Origin: Scolanthus callimorphus
Taxonomy: Eukaryota > Cnidaria > Anthozoa > Actiniaria > Edwardsiidae
Length of the DNA: 64,000 nucleotides
Reading direction: 5' to 3'
NCBI GenBank assembly: GCA_033964015.1
Contig: CM066918.1
Coordinates: forward strand, 30,976,595-31,040,594
A program made the translations under genes and the position numbers. The notes under the pieces are model-generated. The model searched no databases and was not told the DNA's origin. It saw only the letters and a program-made list of their open reading frames with translations. Below are positions 19,103 to 31,790 of this stretch, piece after piece. Within the stretch, counting starts at the first letter, position 1, and every line of letters begins with the position of its first letter.

Positions 19103-22100
19103 GGTGTTGTTAGTGGAACTTGAGTGCTTTCTCAGGTCTGAAACGAGACAAGAACAGTAGTGACGGCCCTAAGGTCATGTTATTATTGAAGTTGATTAAC
19201 TCTCTTTAGCGCCGAGCTATGTGTAAATGTTTTCTAATAGCGAAAAAATTAGTAGAAAAGTGTTTTCTCGTTTGCCAAGAATAATATAAACACGCTAAAC
19301 TTTGTATGCATCAGACATATTAATTAGCGGATCGTATGGTATTCATTTGCGAAACAGAACCTTAATGATTAGATCACATGATAAATTGGGACGCCCAGGG
19401 CGGTTTTTTCTATCGATTCTCGGCTATTTTCACTACAGTTGAATAGACCTACTCCTCAAAGAATCGAGAGATAAAAATGCTATCGAAACCAAGAAAAATA
19501 CTGTTCTTGCTGTCGGTTTAAGTGCAGTGAAGGGCTACTTCGGATGAAAAGAAAAATCTAGAGGAAACCCTGTTTTTCGTGAAACAGAAATAGTTGACGA
19601 TAATCAAAATGTTCTCAAAATCGCTTCGCATAGTCGAAGAAAAGTTTCATTTAGACCTCAGACAATCATTAATGTTGATGATGTAATAGTTTTAGCATAA
19701 TCCCATGGATTCTCGCACCTGTCAGGGGAGGAATGAATCCGTTCATTGTGTGGCCATCAGATGATGAGGTTTTCATAATACCGATCTTGTAATACCCGCG
19801 TGCGTACAAGCATACTTGAGGAAAGGTAGGCGGCGCGGTACACCGCGATCAACATTAATTTGGCCTTTCGATATCCGTTAATCACAAAACTGTCATCCAG
19901 GAAGGGAATCGGCTCAGGATTTCGCCATCAGTGGTCCAAATCATTACAAGAGATTTTTGATTGACAGATACTCAACAATTTGCGTCGCTTTGCGCGATAC
20001 TAGTTGATTTCATCGTCGATTTCGTTTCATGCGTGTTTACAGCTCATAAATCCATTGTAATGTGAGGATGTCCCTTCATGGGACACATTTGTTTTTTCAA
20101 ATATACACCTGTTTCAATTAATGATGCTTCTAAATATAAAGTCGTTTTGGCTCGAACTCGAGAAGACACAATAAAAGAGAGGGTGCTACTATTTAACGAT
20201 TTTAAGTTTTACCATTTCGCGACTTAGACACATGAAGGAGACTGTTTAAAACATTCCAATCATTCCTTTTGACCATCTCATTTGAATATAGTCGTACCAG
20301 TCCATGGCAGAAGACACTATCACTATCACGCTAAACGGTAACTGCCTTTCTCGTAGCGTGCGGCGACTAAATGTCTGTGTTTCGCTACTGAACCCAGCCG
20401 GTTCTTCCTTTCATGACATCTGTAAACTTGTCACATTTGATTTTTCACAACATTTCAAATATTCTTGGATTGCCAGAATGTTTTTCTAGGTTCCATTTAC
20501 CATGCATATTGCGAAGGAACTAAAGTTATTTTAAAAATCTTCTGACAATTTATACCCCACTTATACCTCTATCTGACCCAGTCACCTCTCAACGTACAAC
20601 ATACAAAGATATGGCGCCCACGATAAAAGCTTCACCTTGAGAAAGTAACTTATTATAGGTAGATGCACTTTCTATCAATTCCGTGTGGGTACGAAAAGAA
20701 GTAACATTTTCGCATATTACTATGACTAACTTACTGTAAGCATGTGAATCCAAGAACCACGCATCATATAGCGCGAATATTATTTGAAAATAAGGGTGTC
20801 CTGAACTGCGGTCCATATTATACCGCTCCTAAGCCTAAGTCTGATTCCCTCATAACACGAAATGCAATTTAAGCTTCTCAAGTGTCGATAAAACACTTTC
20901 TAGGGTAAAGTAATTGTTCTCTTGCTCGTATTAAATTAATATCTCTTACGATCACAATTCTGTTGTCATTTTCAAAAAAGTTCTAAAAAATAGCAGCTGA
21001 TACCTCTTATCCCAAGTCAAGGGTTCTTGATTAGAACCTAATACCCCTTCATCGCTTGCTCGTGCTAAATATCCCTTCTTTAACCTCTCAGCCGTTGATC
21101 CAAATTCGCATAAATTGAATCTACCAAAAAGCTCAGGAATCCTTTAATCAAAGTAACATGAAACTCACATTTGTCAAATTATAAGACTAATATTTACCTA
21201 CGGGATGACTTGGAATTTCATGGATCCTAGGGCACAACTCCAATCAGACCTTTCCCTTTGCGGATTAGCACTCGTGTTATTCTTTTCTCTTGGTTAAGCT
21301 TTGATGATGGAAGAAATTTGAAGAATCACGCAGATGAAACTTGCCTGTCAGTTGGCCAAGACTATCTTGTATGTCTCTCTTGATTAACAGGCCTTATCTT
21401 TTGTCGCCATTTTTCTATTTTATTGCATTGCATTTCCACTTGCTTGTTTTGCCTGGTGCAGTTTTCCTTTCCATTCATAAATCATTGCATCGATGCCGAC
21501 TTTCATTCACTTTTTCAAGATTATATTTCTTCGAGTTCTCAATCTGTATTTTGTGTTATATGGATATTTAGCTGTGTAAATAGTGCATGTTGGTTCAGTC
21601 GAGATAAGACATTATTGAATGTAGAGTCTCCTACAGATGAAAACTTTCGCTTTTTATGTTCTAAACTCTGCCGAAATTATTAATAACGCATTAATCACTT
21701 GAAATCACTTTTCCTGTTTTCCACTTGATGCCCCCCGTACGACGCTTTAGCTCGAGATAAACCTGGACATGTTTTCTCTTCTGTTGTGTCGCGGCGATTC
21801 ATCAAACAATTTTTGGTAATGTGTGTAATGTCGCCGGAATTTCATTTTATAATACAATTTATTAACGCCAAAAAAGAAACTTATCAAATCGTAACGTTTG
21901 CCTTCGTGTCGCCTTCCTTCCGTAATTGAACTGAACCAAACAAAACAACCGAGTGTCAGAGTAGCACTTTATGGCAAATCTTGAAAAATTGACGGCTCTC
22001 AGGCCGGATGCTCGTGTGGGTTTTATTTCCCTTTCTTCCGCTATTACTTTTTATTTGGCATCCCAAAATTAGTACTTTAATGGGAGACCGCTGTTCAGAT

Positions 22101-25100
22101 ATCTTGCTGGAAAGAAGGCGTACAGGTGCAGGAAGCCTTTGCGCGCCTTCAAAATGACGTCACGGGAAAACGATTTCGCGCGCTTTTTGGCGCGTGTGTT
22201 ACGCGCGCGCGGAAAATAATTCAGTGGTAAAACCTGCCACATCGCAGGCTACTTGGGAGACGGCAAACATTGCCGGGCATGGAATGGATAGCATGTAGCT
22301 TATTCTAAATATTCATTTATAACTTCTCTTATACCTGACATTGCCAATTAACGACTGATTATAAAGCTTGCACAATGTTGACATTTCTGACTACCAAGAA
22401 TTATATTGACAAAATAAATCCCTAAAACTTCCCAATCTCTAAAACCTTTTAGTAAGCACGGGAAATATCTAGGTGCGTTTTTTTTTAATGCCTGATCGAA
22501 GAAAGCCTTTGAGAGTGAGAATTTCTATAGACGGTTTTGGGTTTCCAATTTGTATTTCTTTATGACGTGTTATCAGCTTAGTAGAATTCTTATCTCTTAA
22601 ATAACAATGATTCCTCCCCCCTCTTGGCTCCAAAGTCTCTTTATAGACAAAGAGCGTCCTGCGCCGCACGTTATCTAAAAAAGGATAAGTCGTACTGATG
22701 CTATTATTTTCGCGTTGCGTCCTATGCTAATTATTTTCTTGCAGCAATCATTTTGTTAATTGACGGTAGGTGGAATTGTTTGGACTGTGTTTACACTTAC
22801 TAATAAATAAAGTGCTAAGTTGATTAGGATAATTTATCACTCCCTTGTTAATTGAAAAAACACACAATTCTAAATGCCCAGATTGTCCTTTTTGATTTCT
22901 TTGATTTTCAATGATTTCCGCTCCCCGTTCAAAGATTACATCGTACCCACTCTACCCCACGATGTATATATATTCAAATGTTCATCCATTGCAATGTTTT
23001 GCATCCCTGTGAAGATTGTAAACGCCTTAGAAATCAGATTTAAACGGAAAGAACAGTTGGAAATCGAGACTAAAGAACTACCCTTGTTAGTTCGTCTTAG
23101 AAGTCTGTTATGAGAAGTATTCTCAAGCTCCTGTTGATTAAAGCGGGCGTTTAAATTTATGAAGACCGTGACTCTCTCGACTCACAAAATCGCTCGTGTC
23201 TTCAAAGCTCGAGACTGTCTTGCAATACCCTCGGCGACACTAAGGGGATTGAAACAAAACTTCGAATGACGAGAGAAAAAACGATGTATCCAAATCTGTG
23301 ATTAGGGAACGCCAAGATCTTGAGAACAAGCGGAAATTTACCGCTACGCGTTTTTTTTTAACAGACAAGCTACGTTCAAATCACCGCTCGGAATCGATTC
23401 AGACTAGATTTTGTTTATGAATATCCTCTAGAGGAAATTTTAAACATTTTTTCATGCACCTCCTTACCTGTGTTTTTATAAGTGAACTGTGCTTCTTTAT
23501 ATCACATCATTTCCTTTCCTCTCGAACGCGAGATTTTCCACCAGCCATTCAATTAAAGAGAAACTTTTTAAATAGCGTTCCTGTATGCGTTGCCCGATCA
23601 GTAGCGGCCCAAATTATAAACTCAGTCGCTCCTCTTGAAGACTCTTGGACTGATCTCGTCGCCAGCTAGCAGCAATTAAAGCCCGCGTTCTATAAAGACA
23701 TCTCACGATCATGATAATTAGCCTTGCTTATCTCTCTATCCTGTGCGTTTACCTTAGCAAACATCAATCGGTCATCTAACAGCGGTTCAGGGCGCAGACT
23801 TTTATGGGATAATTGGTAAAGACCTGCCACCGAAAAGTGTCTGCTTGTTGTTTGCTTTGCTCCGATACTGGCTAAGGAAGCCTAACGTGCTTTAGCAGAA
23901 ATGTCAGTGAATGTCAAGATATATTTTTCTTTCCATGGAGGTCGTGAAGTCTTGAAAGTAAGTCTTTGTACTCTAATTGTCGTGCGCAAAACAATTTCCA
24001 TTGTGCTTGCGTTCGCGTTTATGTTGTATCAGATAAGGCGGTTTGTCGCACCAGGACTCTTATGTAAGCATCTCTACGGTCTTTTCTTTCTGCGGTGTAA
24101 ATTCTTTTAAAGCTGGCCTAGATTATCACAAAATTCTTGATTATTGCAGGTCGAGAGCTCTTTATTCACGAGTTTTTGGAACGAGTCTGCGGGGGCGAGT
24201 GTGAGCGAAATGATAGGAGAACGAGTGAATTCGCAATTTAGGTAAAAATAAGTCATCCAACAGAATCCTGAAGTCATGTCGTATAGAAACTGATACGGCT
24301 CTTTTGTTCGCGGCGTTGTCGAACTGTTGATATCGTTGTTAATGTGTAATATATCCTTATCTTATTTAATCTAAAAAGATAGCAATAATAATAATAATAA
24401 TATTTCATTTCTATAGGCCATTAGCATATGAATAAATTTTAACTTAATATAACTGTTTTAAAAAATATATCTAAACTTACATTCCACTAGTGTCTACTGT
24501 CATCATACTGTATTCTAGCTATTTGTTATAGTTTACTAGCTATTTGTTATTGCTTACCACTAGCTAGCGAAAGGTGTCGAATTTGAAGCGTGCAAAATGG
24601 CAAATGATCAGGTGTAAAACTTGCTTTTGGCTAGAAAGATTTATTTATGTTTGGCATTTGACTGAAATAAAGCTAATTTTTTGGCAAATTTGTTTAGCCT
24701 TCGATACGCTACCATTTTGATCAGAGATTTTAAATAGCAAAAAGAAAAGTCCAATGAAGTGGAAGCTTTTTCTTTTTTTGTACACAATAGTAATTCCAGC
24801 TTGGTTGCGGAAACAAAACAAACATTTTAAGAAATCCCTTATGTTACTTGGAAGGTCTGTAAGTATTTTACTTTACCTCTTAGCGAAACAAGCATAAGGA
24901 AAATTCACCAAAATACTAGAACTTGAAGGTTTGCGAGAAAAATCGTTCTCTTGGTCGCCACTTTTTGGCGACCAAAGGGCCTGGTGAAGAGGTTTATAAA
25001 ACACAGGCAACCCACGACAGCACTTTATTTCTCATCTCCGTTGCAATGTATAATAGCAAGGCCTTGTGCTGGAAGGTTTGCGCGGTGCATCCTCGCGCGT

Positions 25101-25390
25101 CCGGGTCCTAACCTCGCCTCCCCCAAGGGGAAAAAGGGCCCTGGAGTGGGCTGGTCAAGTGTCCCCAGATTTTGGGCGAAAAAATCGAAACTTGGGGTCG
25201 TCCTTTTCCTCTTTTCCCTGGGGGGAGGTGAGGGGAGTACCCTAACAGGTGTGTGCGGTGATTCGCTACACGTGCGTTGTCAGTGGGTTTCGTGCGCTGC
25301 ACGCGTGTGTCTCGTGCGCTGCACGCGTGTGTCTCGTGCGTGGAAACAGGACAGAGATCTACAACCTGTAGTTTTCCTCGCATAAGGGCC

Positions 25391-25857
25391 TGGCTAAACT
25401 AGGACACATGTAGCGCGCAACATGTGTGTCCCGCATGTTTCCCAGAGTGGCTTAACTAGGAAACTTCGCACGCGTGTGTCTCGGACACATCAAATGTTTC
25501 TTGTCTTGCGAAGAAACATTTCTTTGTCTCCCGGCTACAAAATGTGTTGCACGCAGCAATGTTTCTCGCGTGGCTAAACCGGGAAACATAGAGGAAACAT
25601 GTGTCCGGCTACAATGTTGCGCGCTACATGTGTTAGAGCGCGCAACAGTGTAGCTCAATTCATGTTTCCCAGTTTGCGCGGTAGTGTTTGTCGCGCGCAA
25701 CGAATGTACCCGGGACGCAAAGAATGTTATTTCACAAGTCAAGAAACATTTTATGTGTCCGAAACACACAAGTTCGATGTTTCCTAGTTTAGCCACTACG
25801 GGATACTGGCAGGACACAATGTTGCGCGCTACAAGCGTCCGCGTGTAGTCGCAGCCT
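25391..25857. mobile_element. Internally repetitive foldback element rich in GCGCGCAACATGT / AAACATG motifs
   Basis: Both ends carry inverted copies of a TGGCTAAACTAGGA-like segment (25391 onward and about 25783-25795). The interior has many direct and inverted copies of GCGCGCAACATGT and GAAACAT. No transposase is encoded. The exact ends are uncertain. Confidence 0.5.
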
Positions 25858-27249
25858 AAGAAACAATTTATGATTGAGATTTCCTCATGCATCAACCTTT
25901 CCTTTGTTTCTTTCTTGTACCTTTACACTAAATCACGTACAAAATAGCATTAAATTGAAAAGGCGGGAGAGGAATTGTTCAGTACAATTAAAAAGAACGA
26001 AATTATTTCTGTGAAATTCAAGATTTCCGTAGCTATTAGGCGTACAACGAGCAAACGTCAACCAGCCATACACAAGATGTTAAGAGCCTTAGTTTTCAAA
26101 ACCCTTAGGAAATTAGAGTAATCCCTTCCTCTTATTTATACATAATAGAACAGTTAATGTCAAACATCTCGTGTGAGTTTTAAAAAGCTGACAAACATGT
26201 GTCTACAAACCTCACATGATGTCAAATAGTCCTTTGAATTTTTCGGCCAAGAAAAGCCATAGAAGCCACTTAGCTTTTCCTTAGTAGCTCTTGTGCTTAT
26301 GAAGGCTTGCGGATCCCTTTAGAGGAGAAATTAGTGTTTGAACTTGAGATCGAAAAGGCTCTAAATTTTCAGCGTGTCGAAGTAGTGACATCAAGTCTAC
26401 GAAGCTCCCGCTTTCTGTCTCGTATCCTTACAAGTTTTCCTTTCAACTGTAAACCCTACCCCCAAATTAGGAAAATGGTTCCTATTTTAAGTAAAACAAA
26501 AAAGCTTTCAGGTGATGCTTTGTCGACTTGAATTGTTCAATGCATTACTGAGATCACATGTCTTGTAATGTTTCCTGTTTCTGTGATGCATTTAGATCTA
26601 TCGTTAAATCAGCTGATTGTATTTCTTATCGCTCCCCAGCATTGCTAGTGAGAAAAAATGCCGATCGCTTTAAAAATGCCATCTGATTTCACAGTTTTAA
26701 TCGAAGTCACTAGTGCCATGACAGTTCAAACCTCTCGTTTTAAAGGGACTGTGAAGTCTATGCTGCGTGGGCGATTCGATGACGGGCGTTGTCCTTTTGT
26801 GGGTGCGGTTTGACAAAAATTCTGCACAAAAATGTTTCCGCAATATGCCCCCAGAGCTTATGTTGTAAAGATCATTTTTGACGGATACAGTTTTCCAAAA
26901 ACCTCATGGGCGTATTTAAAAATTATCTGGTACTGTTCAGTGTTCTTCGGAGAACTCGACGGCGTGAAAGGCGAGCAGCTTTTCTCATCTTTATTTTCCA
27001 GACTTCAATTTCGTTTTGTTTTTGACGCCTGCAGGGGAACTGAATATATCTCATACTGTGCTTTTTCTCTAGACTTTGACTTCCTTGAGTATCATTGAAA
27101 AAGGCTGAAGAGCTCAATTTCAATATTAATATCAATACACAATCAGCCACCGGAAAGCGGAAACAAAGAGAGCGAAACCTAACTCGATTTGGAAACAATA
27201 AATATAGCATAGCAAAAATATTTCCTGATTTATGAGATCCTTCGAATAA

Positions 27250-27335
27250 TCTTCATTCACCAATCATACGAGACAATTTTTATTGACCAATCAGCACACG
27301 AGATAGTTTTCATTGGCCAATCAGGAACGAGATGG
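27250..27335. repeat. Short tandem repeat carrying three CCAAT motifs
   Basis: CCAAT at 27260, 27287 and 27317 lie in imperfect 27-30 bp units (CCAATCAnnnnACGAGA). CCAAT is the core of NF-Y sites, but no gene start is evident nearby, so this may be just a minisatellite. Confidence 0.5.
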
Positions 27336-29404
27336 CGATCGAATTTGTAATTCTGTGTGTCAGACGTGAAGTCTAAAGAGCACATGTTACGGGAAACTTG
27401 CACCGCAATATCATTTGACCGATAAGCATTGCGTGGGAGACAATTGTGGTCCGGTCAATAATGTCGTTCTTTTAGAAATTTTGTCTTATCATCAGTTTAC
27501 TTTGAACTTCCTCTTTCCGAATGATTCTCATGTGATTGTTTTGAGTTATATTTATACCTGAACGGCAATGGAGACAAATTTGTCTACTCAAGTCACACAA
27601 CATCCAGTGTCTGCCTTTGCTCACGTACTCCAGCACTAAGCATTGTAAGCACGCCGTATTTTAAAATAATGAACATTTCTGTTTTCTTGATTTGACGAAA
27701 CCAGTCGTTATGTCGCTAATGTGAATTAAACAAGTTTGTTTGTTTGAGTTTTAGGGGAGGGGAGGGTGGTGTTCAATAGAATAGGGAAGGGCACTGTATG
27801 AAACTACTAAATATGCACTGTCCTGCATGTTTAGCCTCAGCCGTTGTTTCGACAATTTTCGAAATGTGATTTGACTGGCGGAACAGAAAAATACCAAACC
27901 CAAAGCGATGTTTTGAAATTGCGCAGCGTGAACAACGATAAAAGAAACGTCGTACAACGTGCGTTTTCACGACGCTGTTGACTTGCAGTGCAGAAGCAAC
28001 GTCATAATTATTACAATTAAAACATATATGCGTTATTTATATTTTTGTACATGCAAAGTAAGAAGGAGATTATGAGCTAACAACTAATCGACCATGAAAT
28101 GCCGAATAAACGAGAAGCTTAGGGATTATCGTATTTTTTTAATTTTCATTAGCTTATTGTTTTCGTGGCACGATTTTGCATTAAGCGCTCAGTACCAGTA
28201 TTAAAGCATCGATATCTATTTTTGTTAGTTCAAGTTAACCAAAACAATTACAAGAGCAAGCTCAACCAAAATAACAGTTTACAAAAACAAGCTGCGTGGA
28301 TAGTAGAAGTTTAAGAATGTCATGGGATTTACTTCAAAATCGTGCTGCATTTGAAAGGCTTTTTTCGCATCTTTTTTTCCCATTTTGCTAGACTCATCCA
28401 CATGAGATGCTGTTAATCTGTTACTCTGTAATTATATAACGTGGAATCGGATCCAAGTGCCATTAATTATGCCTGGCAAGCGATGTGAGCATTGAAAGTG
28501 ACTCCCATTACCTGACGTTAACGCCTTACCTGTCCGTTCTCAAGATATCCCTTTTCATCCAGACGTTTGTGATTTCAAAATTACCGTGCAATTTGTTATA
28601 TTCTTCTGTATTTTTGCCGATTCATTAGCGCTAGTTCCGGCAAATGATCATATTTTAATCATAAGCACAGCGGGGTCTATTAAAATGTTACCTGTAAGTT
28701 GTTCGTGGCCCCCGGCAGAAAGCTAACCAGTGGGAACATTAATTGTACTCTTATCGGCCGCCTAAAATCCAGCACTACATTTAACATAACGCTCTTCGAA
28801 CTTATAATTCTTATATTCCTTTTAATTCTACCTTAATCTTCCAAAAAGAGCCAAAAACCTTTTAAAAGAATCCATTTAGTGTTTCTCGTGTTTATAGCTT
28901 TTTGGACGTCATGCTTTGACATTATATTTGAAATTCAAATTCTTTCTTCTGATTGTTGATTTTTTGGGAAAATGGACAAGTGAACGCGGCATGTTCTCTT
29001 GTTGTGTGTCTTGTAAAATGGCTAAACTATTTATAATTCATAACTATCAACCCTCCTCCGTCTTTTGGGGTTTCCTAAACTCGGGCCCGGCCCAGCCTTG
29101 CTCTGGTCTCATTCAAACCTCACTTTCGAAACGGTCCTGTTCTTCCTACTATTGCTGCTACTTGCGTTAAGCGTGGACAACAAATATTCTTGTTGTTGTT
29201 TTGGGCGCTGTAAAGGTTGTGTTTCGAAGGCACGAACGCTTCGACGAGACGTCGCTACGACGTTTTGAATTAGCACATGTTAAAATAAAGGGAATGTACT
29301 GTATGTGCCAAAACGTCGGTCCCCACCAATCAACTCGCAGCACTCTGAATGCATGCTTTTCTTTTTTGTATCGCCTCGCCTAAAAAGCTGCACTTGTGTA
29401 ACTT

Positions 29405-29492
29405 AGGCTCGATTTCCAGCCGTTGTTGAGGCTTCGGTTTCCGATCCCGGGGACGGACCGCGGGCTCACGCCATCGGCTGGAAATCGAGCCA
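29405..29492. mobile_element. Short TIR element (family C, copy 1)
   Basis: GGCTCGATTTCCAGCCG is mirrored by CGGCTGGAAATCGAGCC. The 88-bp element has a GC-rich loop. A diverged copy occurs at 61747-61830. Confidence 0.75.
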
Positions 29493-30107
29493 AAATTTCT
29501 AGCTAATATCCGGCCGTCATTTATGTATTCCCTAAATGTTTTAATTGGCATATAGCCGATTTCGGAAACGCCGCGGGACTCCTCATAGGGCTATATGGTA
29601 GAATAGCTGGCACTAGCGGAGCGCTGATTGACATTCACGCGAGAGCTTTCAACTGAAGAGGGCTAACAGCCGAAAGGCCTATGATCAAAAAAATTGCTGT
29701 ATGGCGTGTTACTTTTATATCTTATTCTTGATTTCTCATTTTCAACTGGGACATATCGATGCGTAGTTACAAATAGTCCTTCATCGCCCTTATTTTAGAG
29801 CGGAGTAGTAGCTTGCAGGTATGATTATAGTGTGAACGCATTCACATAAGTTCTAATGGCTCGCATTAGCTTGAATTCTTCTCACTTGGAGACCAACTCC
29901 TCCTAAGCTGGTGGGGATGACAGCTGGATATCGACACAATGAGTTTTATACTTTCCCTTTAGTAGGGAAACGATAGCATTTGTGGGTTGCATTCTGTATT
30001 GCATTTATTGAGCTCGTTTCGATTCCATATTCTATATATCCCCTGGATTCTGGCCGGATTCCCTTACGTGGGGCGATGGCAATATTTGACTACTCCCTTC
30101 CTTGCTT

Positions 30108-31055
30108 TTAAGGTGGCGCCAAAGTCTTCGGTTCCCTCGCTACCTCAACTGTTGGTTCCTTATGACACGTGAAGCGACTCCTCTGCCAACACCCGACAAG
30201 GTGCGCTTTAAATTCTGGGATACGAAATATATGTATGACAGGATCGGCTGCTGTTTGTACGTACGACAGGAGAAATGACAACAAGGCGTACTGAAAACTC
30301 AACCTAGGGCGATCACACAATTGTATATAAATAAAAACAATGACATCCGGTAACCATGACAACATCACGAAACTCAGGATCACCATAAGAGTACCTAGTA
30401 ACTTCCGGTCTTCAGCGTTCTGCTGCGCCTGCTCTTTACTGAACGACCGCTGCTTCTGCTTCACCCACACCGCAGTGTAGGAAGCAATAGTGAGAATGTA
30501 GCATGCGAGGAGTTTGAAAGATTGTAGGACGAGGAAGACAAAAAAGACAACGTCAGGATGGAAGCTTGCTATTGTGCCTACCACTATGACCAAGGCAGAC
30601 GTCACCCACATGGCCACGACGATGAGTATTGTGCTGCGATAAGTGATGGCTCGGTGGTTCATTGGATCCATGACGGCGTGAGCTGTGTCTATCGCCACAG
30701 ACGCCATGCACATAGGGTTTATCGACTTCAAAAAGATGCGTCCCGCTTGCAGAAACTCCAGTTTTAACTTAGTGTTCGAATTGATACTGATGGCAGCAAT
30801 CACAAAGGGCACTGACATCACCCCAGACATCAGGTCCGCCACGGCTAAATTGAGTAGAAAGATGCTTCGTCGTTTCCAAATAGCTGTGGAAGGAATGATG
30901 TAGCGGAACCCCCAGAGCGCGTAGCCGCTTCCACCAAGGATAACGAGGTCTAGGAATACGAAGATAGTATTCCATGTTACTTGTGCCCAGGTGTCTATGG
31001 GCGTGGAGAAAGCGAACTCAATTGATGTTGCATTCAATAACAGTACCAGTGTCAT
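30108..31055 (-). CDS. Divergent class A GPCR with altered signature motifs
   Basis: Intronless, 315 residues, seven hydrophobic segments. TM2 has LAVADL (Asp2.50). Other switches deviate: TM1 has LGGSGY where GN is expected, the TM3 end reads IDTAHAV so Arg3.50 of DRY is Thr, TM6 has LSWLP, and TM7 has DPVIH in place of NPxxY. TM7 is followed by FRIPEF, a helix-8 pattern shared with the receptor at 17963-19102 (IRIPRF). One N-terminal sequon (NAT). Loss of Arg3.50 and of Asn and Tyr in TM7 suggests altered or absent canonical G-protein coupling, while the intact ORF argues against a pseudogene. An acceptor-like TTCCAG upstream of the ATG (about 31089) hints at a 5' UTR intron. Confidence 0.8.
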   Translation of the reverse strand: MTLVLLLNATSIEFAFSTPIDTWAQVTWNTIFVFLDLVILGGSGYALWGFRYIIPSTAIWKRRSIFLLNLAVADLMSGVMSVPFVIAAISINSNTKLKLEFLQAGRIFLKSINPMCMASVAIDTAHAVMDPMNHRAITYRSTILIVVAMWVTSALVIVVGTIASFHPDVVFFVFLVLQSFKLLACYILTIASYTAVWVKQKQRSFSKEQAQQNAEDRKLLGTLMVILSFVMLSWLPDVIVFIYIQLCDRPRLSFQYALLSFLLSYVQTAADPVIHIFRIPEFKAHLVGCWQRSRFTCHKEPTVEVAREPKTLAPP

Positions 31056-31151
31056 GATTTCACTACGTTTTCTTGTGGCATTCTCTGGAATAAATACAAA
31101 GCAAGGAAAACACTAGTAAGGCGAGTTATCCCAGCAAGTGGGAAAGAAACT

Positions 31152-31319
31152 AATGGGCGATTCCTACTATAAGCGCGCAGCCTTTTTCTTTAGAAATGCT
31201 TTTAAAATGTAACACAGCTACCAGGATGCAACACGCGCATGCAAGGCGCTTGTCTCGTGAAATGTAACACAACTACCGGCATGCAGCGCGCGCATTCATT
31301 ATAGCTGGAATCGTCCATT
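31152..31319. mobile_element. TIR element (family A, copy 2)
   Basis: GGGCGATTCCTACTATAAGC at the left and TTATAGCTGGAATCGTCCAT at the right are inverted. The interior holds two ATGTAACACAnCTACC repeats and GC-rich GCATGCA cores, as in the copy at 3188-3370. It lies upstream of the second GPCR. Confidence 0.7.
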
Positions 31320-31461
31320 CGCCTTTGTCACACGGCAGCCATCTTGGATTTTCTAATACAGCGAAACTGGCATGAAAGTGAGGCCAAGCGTGTAAGCTCA
31401 CCCACGCATAGTCATTTCTGAAGGAACAAATCCAAGATGGCTGCCGTGTGAGAAAGGCGAA
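31318..31461. mobile_element. Palindromic element with CAAGATGGCTGCC (YY1-like) in both arms
   Basis: TTCGCCTTTGTCACACGGCA at 31318 is mirrored at 31429-31461. Each arm contains a motif close to the YY1 consensus. It abuts the family A element end to end. Confidence 0.75.
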
Positions 31462-31524
31462 TTGGCTCGCTTGCCGGGCTGGTTAGCTCGGTTCCATCTG
31501 AGCAAGGGACTGACTAAGGAAGTA

Positions 31525-31790
31525 CAGGTGGTCAAGTGGTCTTAGCCGTTCGCCTTTCACCTCTGTGCCCGGAGTTCGATTCCCGGTTGGGGATGGGATA
31601 GGGATATATTTAGGGATATTTCTATGCTGCTTGGGTCGTGTTTCGGACCTTGTGGTTCATCATTTCTCCTGTGTTTCACACATTCGGATGAGACAGTGCT
31701 GTCTCGGGTGATGCTCGTTAGAGAAAACGAACATAGAGATGAGGCTGAAACAACGATCTTCAATGGTGCGAGTATCGTGTGATCCCTCCC
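31525..31790 (+). mobile_element. tRNA-Glu-derived SINE
   Basis: The 5' about 70 bp follow a tRNA-Glu body: a D-arm/A-box GGTGGTCAAGTGG, an anticodon-loop segment CTTTCAC, and a T-arm/B-box GAGTTCGATTCCCGG at 31573-31587. Acceptor arms do not pair well, so it is not a working tRNA. An unrelated body of about 190 bp follows and ends near a C-rich tract. The 3' end is uncertain. Confidence 0.65.

Larger units (their letters stand above)
19103..30107. other. 11-kb region without a supported gene
   Basis: AT-rich DNA between the two GPCR genes. I found no exon with matching splice sites and no recognisable protein. The region holds a CRE-like TGACGTCA at about 22154, an ATA microsatellite (24383-24402), an inverted pair of CCTC...GGGG blocks (25111-25138 and 25206-25232), the ACATG-rich repeat at 25391-25857, a CCAAT repeat at 27250-27335 and a short TIR element at 29405-29492. 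Confidence 0.5.

Noticed and set aside
25108..25895. Several ORFs of 60-147 residues
   Set aside because: They run through inverted and internally repetitive element sequence and show no domain.
31557..31763. 68-residue minus-strand ORF
   Set aside because: It is antisense to the tRNA-derived SINE.
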